DNA of 6,425 nt from Thermoplasmata archaeon. GTDB taxonomy: Archaea > Thermoplasmatota > Thermoplasmata > Lutacidiplasmatales > UBA184. The position numbers and the translations under genes were made by a program. The stretch lies in assembly GCA_030039135.1 (NCBI GenBank), contig JASHQN010000079.1:1-6425 (forward strand), given 5' to 3'. The notes beneath the pieces were generated by a model. The model made no database searches and was not told the origin of the DNA. It saw only the letters and a list, made by a program, of their open reading frames with translations. This document shows positions 1-6,072 of this stretch, piece after piece (position 1 is the stretch's first letter; each line of letters starts with the position of its first letter).

Positions 1-1029
1 ACCCGTGCGGGTCGTCGTCTTCGGCGAGCGCTTGACGTAGTTGAATCCTGCCTCGATCACGCGCTCGCGCAGGCTCGCGAAATCGGTCCACCGGAAGAGC
101 GACGGCTCGAGATAGCAGGCGAGGGCGCACTTGTTGCACGACTCATAGGGGGCCCAGTCGAACGAGTTCCACAGCTGCCGGACGTCGACCTCCCAAACGG
201 GGAGGCTTCCCTGGTACTGCTGGAGCACGTAGCACGGGAGCACGATCCGACCCGACGGATCGATGTTGATCGTCAGCCAGGGCTTGCACCGCCAGGGCCG
301 CCCTCCGTACCAGGAGTCGAGGATCGCGTCGAAGTACCCCGGCGACTCCATCAAGGGGGCGCCGCTCTTCCGCAGGTCCCTCAGCCGCTCGATCGTAGGC
401 CGTAGACGGTCCCGGTCGGGCGACATCGGATCCGCCGTCGTGTAGTCGTAGGCGATCTGGACCGTGAGTCCGATGTCGAGCCGTTCGGCGAGCTCGACGA
501 CCTTCTCCGCGTGATCGAGGTTGTCCTTGGTGACGGTGTGACTGATCAGGGTAGGGACCTCCGAACGGGACGCCCGCATCCCCTGTACGGCTCGCTCGAA
601 CGAGCGCGGTATACCGCGCAAGCGGTCGTGCGTCTCGCCGATCCCGTCGAGCGACACGAACAGGAGATCGAGATGGGGCGCGATCTCGGGGAGCCGATGT
701 TCGAGCAACCAGCCGTTGGTCACGAGCGACGTGTGGAAGCGAGCGTGGGCCTCTCTCAGGATGTCCGCGACATCCTTCCGGAGAAGGGGTTCTCCCCCCT
801 CGAACCCGAGGAACGAGACGCCCGCGCGGGCGAGGGCGTCCATGATTCGGACCTCGTCCGGAAGCGTCAAGAGCTCTTCGTCCTCGCGCCGCCAGAACGG
901 GCACATCTTGCACTCGAGGTTGCATCGATACAGGAGCTTGTGGCCGGCAATGACCGGCGACTTCTCCCCCGAGAGGTTCCGCAGCGAACGATGGAGGCTG
1001 CGCAGGATCACCGGCTTCACGACAGCCAT
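1..1029 (-). CDS. Radical SAM enzyme with SPASM-like C-terminal cluster region (3' end off window)
   Basis: The reading frame is open for 343 codons from ATG at 1029 to the window edge with no stop, so the C-terminus is missing. Residues 36-43 hold the CxxxCxxC motif (C36, C40, C43) that binds the 4Fe-4S cluster used to cleave S-adenosylmethionine. The 'GGEP' motif follows at 78-81, then a TNG strand at 104-106 and 'SLDG' at 126-129, all typical of the radical SAM partial barrel. Further cysteines at 248, 266, 298, 301 and 305 (C-x17-C ... CxxCxxxC) resemble a SPASM or twitch domain that carries auxiliary Fe-S clusters. The family modifies peptides, cofactors or lipids; the substrate cannot be read here. 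The start is firm: it has a GGAGG ribosome site, and an in-frame TAG lies nine codons upstream with no other start between. No precursor-peptide gene was recognised next to it. The family call is strong; the specific reaction is unknown. Confidence 0.9.
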   Translation of the reverse strand, partial: MAVVKPVILRSLHRSLRNLSGEKSPVIAGHKLLYRCNLECKMCPFWRREDEELLTLPDEVRIMDALARAGVSFLGFEGGEPLLRKDVADILREAHARFHTSLVTNGWLLEHRLPEIAPHLDLLFVSLDGIGETHDRLRGIPRSFERAVQGMRASRSEVPTLISHTVTKDNLDHAEKVVELAERLDIGLTVQIAYDYTTADPMSPDRDRLRPTIERLRDLRKSGAPLMESPGYFDAILDSWYGGRPWRCKPWLTINIDPSGRIVLPCYVLQQYQGSLPVWEVDVRQLWNSFDWAPYESCNKCALACYLEPSLFRWTDFASLRERVIEAGFNYVKRSPKTTTRTG

Positions 1030-1371
1030 CGCACCCTCCGAGTTGGCCGGGATCTAGGCGGGGTCACCGGGAGGCGACGACCGCGATCGCACCCGGCCGC
1101 TGCTGCTCCGTCGGACATGTGGACGCCTTCGGCCCGGGCGGGGCAAAGCGCGAGCGTCCATAGACTCTCCGGGGGCGCCTCGGACGCGGCATCGAGTGTG
1201 GGCTCGATCGCTTAACCCTCCGGTGCGGCGCGGAGGCGGCGGCGGGACGCACCTCTTCCCGCGGCGGTCCCGGCCCGTCGATCAGGGCGAGGCCGGGAAA
1301 TTGGCGAGCGTGCGAGGCCATCCGTCGAGGTGAGCTCTGAACCCGCGGCCCCGGCGTTCGGAACCGCCCGG
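1030..1371. other. Intergenic gap without recognisable gene
   Basis: This 342-bp GC-rich stretch lies between the stop of the NRAMP-like gene and the start of the radical SAM gene. Open frames cross it on both strands, but their translations are Arg/Pro/Ser-rich and look like frame shadows of GC-rich DNA. I saw no tRNA, no T-rich terminator and no convincing TATA box; a weak GGTTAA on the minus strand near 1215 is the closest candidate. It presumably holds the radical SAM promoter and leader. Confidence 0.5.
1035..1039 (-). promoter_or_regulatory. Shine-Dalgarno site of the radical SAM gene
   Basis: The minus strand reads GGAGGGTGCG immediately before the ATG at 1029, placing GGAGG five bases upstream of the start. 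It matches the archaeal/bacterial 16S anti-Shine-Dalgarno. It is the only strong ribosome-binding site among the genes here and fixes this start codon. Confidence 0.7.
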
Positions 1372-2610
1372 TCAGATCACGGCGATGACGCCGCAAAGGA
1401 CGATCGATGCGAGGCTCGCCCAGTACGCGCCCTTCCAGAATCCCCGGGATGCCTGCGTCCCCATGACTCGCGGGTTGGAGGCGAGCAGTCCGACGAGGAT
1501 CCCCGGTCCGATGAGGATGAACACCAGTGCGACCATCATGAGCAGGACCAGTTCGAGGGGATGGGGGAACAGAAATGGGACGATGACCGCGGGGATGCTC
1601 TCGCCGGCATAGATCCAGAACGCTCGACTGCGGGGGAGCCCGATGGCCTCCACGACCCCCCAGGCGCTCCCTAGGGAGATCACCACCAGCGCGAGGAACG
1701 CCGCGGCGATCAACCCGAGAGCGAAAGCGTACGGGAGGAGCCAGCCGCCGACCGCGGCCAGAGCGGAGGCGATGCCGCTCGACGTGTACAGATCGGCGGA
1801 CGCGGGCATCCCGGCACCCAGCATCAGGAAGGCGACCATCAGCGCCTCGCTCGCGACCGCTCCGATCAGCGTCTCCCACCGGACGCCGGGAATCGTTGAC
1901 CCCTTTTTCTCGGCGGTCGCCGACGACTGGAAGAACAGCATGAACGGCATGACGACCGCTCCCGCATTCGCAGCCAAGAGGAAGACGAACGACGGGTTCG
2001 CGGAGAAGTAGATGGGGCTGTAGGGAAGGATCCCCCGCATCATGAGCGCCGACCCCACGGTGAGGATGAATACGGCCGAGATGGCGAGCAGGATCCGCTC
2101 GGCCCAGGCGTACTTCCCTCGAGCCACGAGACCGATATGGAAGACGAACGCGGTGGGAAGAGAGAGGTACAGGGGGACTCCGAAGATCCCAAAGGCGAGA
2201 CCGATCGCGGCGTACTCGGCGATGTAGCTCGCGACGTCCGCGACGGCAACGGGGAGCGCGATCGCGATGCTCGTCCGTCGGGACTGAGATTCCCGGACCA
2301 GCTCCCCGAGACCCTTACCCGTGACGGCGCCGATACGGCCCGCTGCTTCCTGGACGAAGAAGAGCGGAACGATCAGCAGTAGGAGGAACCAGATCAGGTC
2401 GTAGCGATAGGCGACGCCGGATTCGAGGCCGGTCAGAATGCTCGCCGCGTCGACGTCGGCGATCATGACCAACCACGCAGGTCCCCAGGCCTGTGGCCAC
2501 CCGGGAGCGAGGCGCCGACGGTGAGCGAACTGTCCGGCGGTGGCCCCGGTCGGGTACGCAGCTATTCCCGCGGACCACTCCGGCGCCGCCGTCACTGGAA
2601 TTGAGCACAT
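1372..2610 (-). CDS. Divergent NRAMP-family divalent metal transporter
   Basis: This is a polytopic membrane protein of 412 residues with about ten or eleven hydrophobic segments and the LeuT-fold NRAMP pattern. 'GPAWLVMIADVDAAS' (43-57) corresponds to transmembrane helix 1, and 'FFVQEAAGRIGAVTGKGL' (84-101) is the well-conserved stretch after helix 2. 'AGAVVMPFMLFFQSS' (216-230) corresponds to helix 6. NRAMP proteins carry Mn2+, Fe2+ or related ions, usually with protons. The helix 1 motif is DAAS rather than DPGN: the metal-binding Asp (D54) is kept but Asn is Ser (S57). Helix 6 has MPF rather than MPH: Met221 is kept and the histidine is lost. This points to a divergent subgroup with possibly altered ion choice or proton coupling. 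About 40 residues before the first conserved segment look poorly conserved. A TATA-like box at 2620-2626 would favour a leaderless start at GTG 2595 (residue 6) over ATG 2610. Confidence 0.85.
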   Translation of the reverse strand: MCSIPVTAAPEWSAGIAAYPTGATAGQFAHRRRLAPGWPQAWGPAWLVMIADVDAASILTGLESGVAYRYDLIWFLLLLIVPLFFVQEAAGRIGAVTGKGLGELVRESQSRRTSIAIALPVAVADVASYIAEYAAIGLAFGIFGVPLYLSLPTAFVFHIGLVARGKYAWAERILLAISAVFILTVGSALMMRGILPYSPIYFSANPSFVFLLAANAGAVVMPFMLFFQSSATAEKKGSTIPGVRWETLIGAVASEALMVAFLMLGAGMPASADLYTSSGIASALAAVGGWLLPYAFALGLIAAAFLALVVISLGSAWGVVEAIGLPRSRAFWIYAGESIPAVIVPFLFPHPLELVLLMMVALVFILIGPGILVGLLASNPRVMGTQASRGFWKGAYWASLASIVLCGVIAVI

Positions 2611-2619
2611 TGAGGTGAG

Positions 2620-2626
2620 TATTTAT
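2620..2626 (-). promoter_or_regulatory. Candidate TATA box of the NRAMP-like gene
   Basis: The minus strand reads ATAAATA in an otherwise GC-rich context. Its centre is 28 nt upstream of the in-frame GTG at 2595 and only 13 nt upstream of ATG 2610. Archaeal TATA boxes usually sit about 25-28 nt before the transcript start, so it fits a leaderless message beginning at GTG 2595. A second, weaker AT-rich element lies at 2651-2658 and could instead serve ATG 2610. Confidence 0.45.
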
Positions 2627-2631
2627 CCGTG

Positions 2632-2647
2632 GCGTATGTGACATCGC
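2632..2647. repeat. Imperfect inverted repeat next to the NRAMP promoter
   Basis: The plus strand reads GCG-T-ATGT-G-ACAT-CGC: a perfect ATGT/ACAT palindrome around one base, extended by GCG/CGC with a one-base bulge. It lies six bases upstream (in the direction of transcription) of the candidate TATA box. That is where an operator or activator site for a metal-responsive regulator could sit. It is short, so chance is a real alternative. Confidence 0.3.
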
Positions 2648-2879
2648 TACGAATACTTTCACGGTGTGAACAAGCGCACCTAAGAGCGTTCACAGCGGAG
2701 CGTGCACGGAGCTGACCGAGTTGTCTTCTCAGCCCGGCGATCGCCGGCCGCCCTGGTCCGCCAGCCGTACGGACGGTGCCCGCGGTTCGTCTGAGATTTT
2801 GCTAGGGCCATAGCGAGGAGCGGATCCGCAACGGGGATCGTTGGGCGCGGGCCGAGGGGCGACGGGAGCTGGCGCCCCC

Positions 2880-2897
2880 TTCGGGTCAGGGCCCGAA
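2880..2897. repeat. Small hairpin downstream of the hydrolase gene
   Basis: TTCGGG and CCCGAA form a perfect 6-bp stem around a 6-base loop, about 55 nt past the hydrolase stop codon on the minus strand. No T-run follows, so it is not a classical terminator. It could stabilise the 3' end of the message or be chance in GC-rich DNA. Confidence 0.3.
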
Positions 2898-2952
2898 TAG
2901 CGACGCCTCCGAGACTCCGACGGATTCAGTGAAGTCCGGCGCGGATGGGAGC

Positions 2953-3963
2953 CTACCCGGTGTCGGCCATGAACTGCCGCGGGGAGACCCACGCGGACCG
3001 GGTCGCCACCGCCCCGCTCTCCCGGTCAACAGTGGCGACGACGGCCACCGCCCGTCCGAGCATCGTGAATTCGAGGGAATACCAGAGAACCTTCCAGCCC
3101 CCGGGCGCGGGACGGACCAGCGCGGAGTGGTACGTCATCTCGAGCAATCGCCTCCGCTGGAGCGCCGGCCGGTACGAGGCGCGGAGGGCACCCTCCTCAG
3201 TGGTCACAGGGCCGGGCGCCGGCTCCGACCACGGGAACTCGAGCGTTCGGCTGACCGCGCGCACACCGCGGAAGAGATGAAACTCGGCGTGGCGCAGGCG
3301 GACGTCTGGGCCGTCGCGTCGCTCCTCCACCAGAAGGAAGACCCCCGGGTTATCGGTCGGAGCCACGGCGGTGAACCCCTCCCGCTTGGCTGCCCTTCCC
3401 GCCCGCCATCGTGCGAGCCCCCGGAATGCGAGGTAGCCAAGGTAGCCGGCGAGCAGGATCCAGGCAGTCGTCTCCCAGATGGGAATTGGGACACGGCCTC
3501 GCTCGTACAGCATGAGCGAGAACGAGAACGCGGTGAACGCGAACGTCCCCAGGTTGACCGCCCGGTCCGCGTCGAGGTGAAGCTCCCGGTCGGAGAACGG
3601 CGCGAGCGGCCGCACTGAGTAGTTCGTGAATCCGTCGAGGAGGAGATGGCTGAGACCGCCCGTCTCCATCGCGAGGAAGTAGAGGAGCGCTGAGCCCGTC
3701 GCGAACGCCGGGCTGACCACCGCCCCGAGGAGGAGGGGAACGAGGAACGCCCCCGCCACGGCCATGATGGTTACCCCGAGGACGGTGTGCACGATCCCAC
3801 GGTGGCGAAGAGCGGGGAACCGGCGTGCGAGGGGAAAGAGCAGGATGTCCGCGTCCGGCAGGCCCCCAGCGAGTGCTCCGGCGGCGACGTACTGAAGGTG
3901 GTTCGGTCCCCAGATCGCGTATGAAATCAAGTAGGCGATCAGGACGTGCGTGAAGAGGTCCAT
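2953..3963 (-). CDS. YdjM/DUF457-type membrane-bound metal-dependent hydrolase with C-terminal extension
   Basis: The N-terminal 190 residues carry the family's ordered metal-ligand motifs: H6 in 'MDLFTHVLIA', 'GGLPDAD' (33-39), 'HRGIVHT' (54-60), 'SHLLLDGFTN' (105-114) and 'RPLAPF' (118-123). Hydrophobic segments near 61-82, 86-100, 135-152 and 163-182 indicate an integral membrane protein. Family members (Pfam YdjM, formerly DUF457) are called inner-membrane metal-dependent hydrolases; no substrate is established to my knowledge. Residues 195-336 are a soluble, probably beta-rich C-terminal region that I do not recognise, absent from the short family members I know. The start is placed at ATG 3963 because the conserved 'MDLFTH' opening begins there; ATG 3999 would add 12 unconserved residues. 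No Shine-Dalgarno is visible. The gene diverges from the cyclase gene across 244 bp. Confidence 0.82.
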   Translation of the reverse strand: MDLFTHVLIAYLISYAIWGPNHLQYVAAGALAGGLPDADILLFPLARRFPALRHRGIVHTVLGVTIMAVAGAFLVPLLLGAVVSPAFATGSALLYFLAMETGGLSHLLLDGFTNYSVRPLAPFSDRELHLDADRAVNLGTFAFTAFSFSLMLYERGRVPIPIWETTAWILLAGYLGYLAFRGLARWRAGRAAKREGFTAVAPTDNPGVFLLVEERRDGPDVRLRHAEFHLFRGVRAVSRTLEFPWSEPAPGPVTTEEGALRASYRPALQRRRLLEMTYHSALVRPAPGGWKVLWYSLEFTMLGRAVAVVATVDRESGAVATRSAWVSPRQFMADTG

Positions 3964-4057
3964 AGGGCTCGGGCGGAGGGCGAGAGTTCCGTGCTTCAAA
4001 AGGGGCGCGCCGGACCGGTGATGCCGGGCGCGCGCACCGGCGGAGCGCGCGCAGGAT

Positions 4058-4074
4058 GGTCCCAGCCTGGGACC
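4058..4074. repeat. 17-bp palindrome, possible operator
   Basis: GGTCCCAG-C-CTGGGACC is a perfect 8-bp inverted repeat around a single central base. It lies about 95 bp upstream of the hydrolase ATG and 134 bp upstream of the cyclase GTG. The symmetry fits a dimeric transcription factor site that could serve both divergent genes. The regulator is unknown. Confidence 0.45.
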
Positions 4075-4091
4075 TCGGGGCGGCCGCGAGT

Positions 4092-4126
4092 TCGGCGAAG
4101 AGTTCTGGTGCCGGTCCGTTCGCCGA
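4092..4126. repeat. Spaced inverted repeat upstream of the cyclase gene
   Basis: TCGGCGAA at 4092-4099 is the reverse complement of TTCGCCGA at 4119-4126, with 19 bases between. It could be a weak hairpin or a two-half-site regulatory element. With 8-bp arms in GC-rich DNA, chance is possible. Confidence 0.25.
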
Positions 4127-4207
4127 GCGGGCCTTCGCCTTATGGGATCAGTCCCGAAGGGTTCGCCTACGGTTACTTCCCCCTAGGGTACAGCATCCTC
4201 GGGAGCG

Positions 4208-5833
4208 GTGAACGCGGCGACGGTGGCAAGGGCTGCCAACCGACGGGAACCAAACCTCTGGCGGCTGAAGGAAAGGCGGGTCTCAGGCGATCCGAGCGAA
4301 GTACCGGTGCCTCCTCCTTCGGCCCACACTCCAGCCGCTGCCGCAGAAACATTCAAACGAGATGCACCGGTTCCCCTCTCCCAGCCGAGCGTCCGCATGA
4401 CGCGAACGAATCCTCCGCAGGGATCGGGGCTCACATCCGGCCCCCACAGGGCTCGGGAATTGAATCACATATCGCTCGTGTTGGGGGTCGAAGGGCAAAT
4501 CCTGGCCGCTCTCGGACCCGTCTCAAAGCGCCTCAAGGACCACCCGGGGTCGTCGGCGTTTCTCGGCCGTTTGAGAACCGTGGCCGAAGACCACATCGAA
4601 GCGTGGAGGGTCCGTATGCTGGGCATCGGTGCCCCGGACCCGAGAATCTCGATCACCGTAGGGCCCCCGCCTGCGCTCCCGCCAGGGCTGGACGAGCAGT
4701 TGGGCCCTTCCGCCGCGTTTCAGGTGCTCTACACGCTCATCAGCCAGGCGGCGTTCGGTTACTCGATTCTCCACGTGGTCGCCCACCGGCAGTGCGACAG
4801 TGGCTGGGGAATCGAGGAGGGAAGTAGCGCGGACCTGGCCGACGAGCACCTGTCGGATTACCTGCAAGCCTTGGAGATTTTCCACACGCTAGTCTCCGAC
4901 GTGACGGTCTGGGAGTTGAGCCGGGAGGGCCTAGAGTGCCGGTGCGTCTGTCCATCCTGCGGGCTCGGCATCTGCATGTGCGGGTCGCATGGTACCGCGC
5001 GGGTGGTGGAGCTCCGGCAATCCGCGATGAACCCCGGAAAGAATCTCACGGAACGCGGTCTCAGCATACTGAGCCCGCCGCGGGCCAACAGTGTTGCCCT
5101 TCGAGCGGGCTTGGAGCGAGGTGACGCTATCGTGGGCCTCGACGGGGAGCCGGTCGCGACGGAGCCGAATCTCTCGGCGACCATCACGGATTGGGGACAG
5201 AGGCTCAAGAAAGTTATCAGCGGGCCGGACGCCGAGGAACGGATGCGGCTCCGGGTGCGCCGGTCTTCGGGTAAAGTCCAAGAGGTACTCGTCGCAAGCC
5301 ACGCGGACAGTGCCCCGCTGCAGGAACGGAGGCTCGCTGCGATCATGTTCACGGATATGGTCGGTTTCACTTCGCTCGCGCAGAAGGACGAGTCGCGGGC
5401 CCTCGAGCTGCTCGAAGAGCACCGGGCGCTGGTGCGGAGCGAGTACCCTCGGTTCAAGGGCCGAGAGATCAAGACCATGGGGGACGCATTCCTCCTCGAG
5501 TTCGCTAGTGCCCTCGAAGCGGCCTCCTGCGCCTTGGCGATCCAGCGGGCGGTGCGAAAGCGCAACCGGGTGGGACGCCGCGAGAAGATTCAGCTACGAA
5601 TCGGCATCCATGTGGGGGACCTCATCTCGGTCGGGGGGGACATCTTCGGGGACGCGGTCAATATCGCGTCGCGGATCGAGCCGATGGCCGAACCGGGGGG
5701 GATCTGCGTGACGCAGCAGGTCTATGACCAGATATGGAACAAGGTTCCCGCCAAGATGGCCGAGCTGGCGCAGGCCCGGCTCAAGAACGTAAAAACCCCG
5801 GTGGGAGTGTACCGGATCGCCGTACCGAACTAA
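4208..5833 (+). CDS. Class III adenylyl cyclase with ferritin-like, Cys-cluster and PDZ-like regulatory regions
   Basis: This 541-residue protein is predicted to be soluble and to make cAMP from ATP. Residues 1-85 are Pro/Ala-rich and likely disordered. Residues 86-240 are helical, with many Glu/His residues (E127, H129, E131, H189, H193, E213, H214, H226), and resemble a ferritin-like bundle. Six cysteines (244, 246, 248, 251, 256, 258) plus H261 form a compact cluster. Residues 284-362 look like a PDZ domain ('LRAGLERGDAIVGLDGEPV' at 298-316). The catalytic domain starts near 373: 'FTDMVGFT' with metal ligand D383, 'IKTMGD' with substrate-selecting K422 and metal ligand D426, then 'GGDIFGDAVNIASRI' with adenine-selecting D478 and transition-state residues N485 and R489. 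All key residues are present, so an active homodimer is expected. The GTG start at 4208 is uncertain: GGGAG lies very close to it, and ATG 4397 (residue 64) would remove only disordered sequence. The cyclase call is strong; the N-terminal domain call is tentative. Confidence 0.9.
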   Translation: MNAATVARAANRREPNLWRLKERRVSGDPSEVPVPPPSAHTPAAAAETFKRDAPVPLSQPSVRMTRTNPPQGSGLTSGPHRARELNHISLVLGVEGQILAALGPVSKRLKDHPGSSAFLGRLRTVAEDHIEAWRVRMLGIGAPDPRISITVGPPPALPPGLDEQLGPSAAFQVLYTLISQAAFGYSILHVVAHRQCDSGWGIEEGSSADLADEHLSDYLQALEIFHTLVSDVTVWELSREGLECRCVCPSCGLGICMCGSHGTARVVELRQSAMNPGKNLTERGLSILSPPRANSVALRAGLERGDAIVGLDGEPVATEPNLSATITDWGQRLKKVISGPDAEERMRLRVRRSSGKVQEVLVASHADSAPLQERRLAAIMFTDMVGFTSLAQKDESRALELLEEHRALVRSEYPRFKGREIKTMGDAFLLEFASALEAASCALAIQRAVRKRNRVGRREKIQLRIGIHVGDLISVGGDIFGDAVNIASRIEPMAEPGGICVTQQVYDQIWNKVPAKMAELAQARLKNVKTPVGVYRIAVPN

Positions 5834-6044
5834 GAGCTTGAACGGCGGCGCGGGAGGCAGCCCCGAGCGGATTGGCCTGCTGTTATTGGTCCCACGTCCC
5901 GGAGCCCAGGGAAATCGTCGCTCAGGCAGAACAGAGATTTCGAGGAAGGGGGTAACGTAACGGGCGCTGAAGTCAGGACTCCGCTGCGAGTGGGATCTGA
6001 GGTCGACGCCCTACTGTCGCGGAAGACGTACGCACCAGGGTCAC

Positions 6045-6050
6045 TTATAT
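6045..6050 (+). promoter_or_regulatory. TATA box for a leaderless membrane-protein gene
   Basis: TTATAT stands out from GC-rich surroundings. Its centre is 25-26 nt before the GTG at 6073, the spacing expected between an archaeal TATA box and the transcript start. Transcription would therefore begin at or next to the start codon, giving a leaderless message. This supports both the start choice and an archaeal origin. Confidence 0.6.
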
Positions 6051-6072
6051 CTCACACGAGTAGGAAGATCTC

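Larger units (their letters stand above)
2611..2952. other. Intergenic gap with promoter elements but no recognisable gene
   Basis: This region separates the end of the hydrolase gene from the start of the NRAMP-like gene. The part at 2611-2670 is AT-richer than its surroundings and holds the NRAMP promoter candidates and inverted repeats. The rest is GC-rich with one clear small hairpin at 2880-2897. Frames crossing it give Arg/Pro-rich translations resembling no protein I know. No tRNA or other structured RNA was recognised. Confidence 0.5.
3964..4207. promoter_or_regulatory. Divergent intergenic region between hydrolase and cyclase genes
   Basis: This 244-bp region must hold the start signals for both flanking genes, which point away from each other. 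TATA-like elements are poor. A minus-strand TTTTGAAG (3994-4001) lies about 35 nt before the hydrolase ATG. A plus-strand CTTATGG (about 4139-4145) would leave a 40-nt leader for the cyclase. It contains a 17-bp palindrome (4058-4074) and a spaced inverted repeat (4092-4126). No gene was recognised. Confidence 0.5.

Noticed and set aside
143..925. Long minus-strand open frame of 260 residues overlapping the radical SAM gene
   Set aside because: Its translation is Arg/Pro/Gly-rich with no domain, while the other minus frame gives intact radical SAM motifs throughout.
1064..1192. Possible 42-residue peptide just upstream of the radical SAM gene, considered as a RiPP precursor
   Set aside because: It is the tail of a longer shadow frame, Arg/Pro-rich with a single Cys, and has no ribosome site or core-peptide pattern.
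511..1215. Plus-strand open frame of 234 residues opposite the radical SAM gene
   Set aside because: It is an antisense shadow of the motif-bearing gene; low-complexity charged translation with no recognisable domain.
1030..2952. The gaps at 1030-1371 and 2611-2952 are both 342 bp, considered as a duplicated element
   Set aside because: Their sequences show no visible similarity and the equality depends on the uncertain NRAMP start; treated as coincidence.
3946..4827. Plus-strand open frame of 293 residues spanning the divergent intergenic region
   Set aside because: It overlaps the hydrolase start and the cyclase N-terminus out of frame, and its translation is Gly/Arg/Pro-rich and featureless.
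4858..5565. Minus-strand open frame of 235 residues opposite the cyclase
   Set aside because: Antisense shadow of the cyclase catalytic and PDZ regions; Ser/Arg-rich with no motif.
5888..5894. GGTCCCA after the cyclase, matching a half of the 17-bp palindrome
   Set aside because: A 7-base match is expected by chance in a window this long, and no symmetric partner follows.
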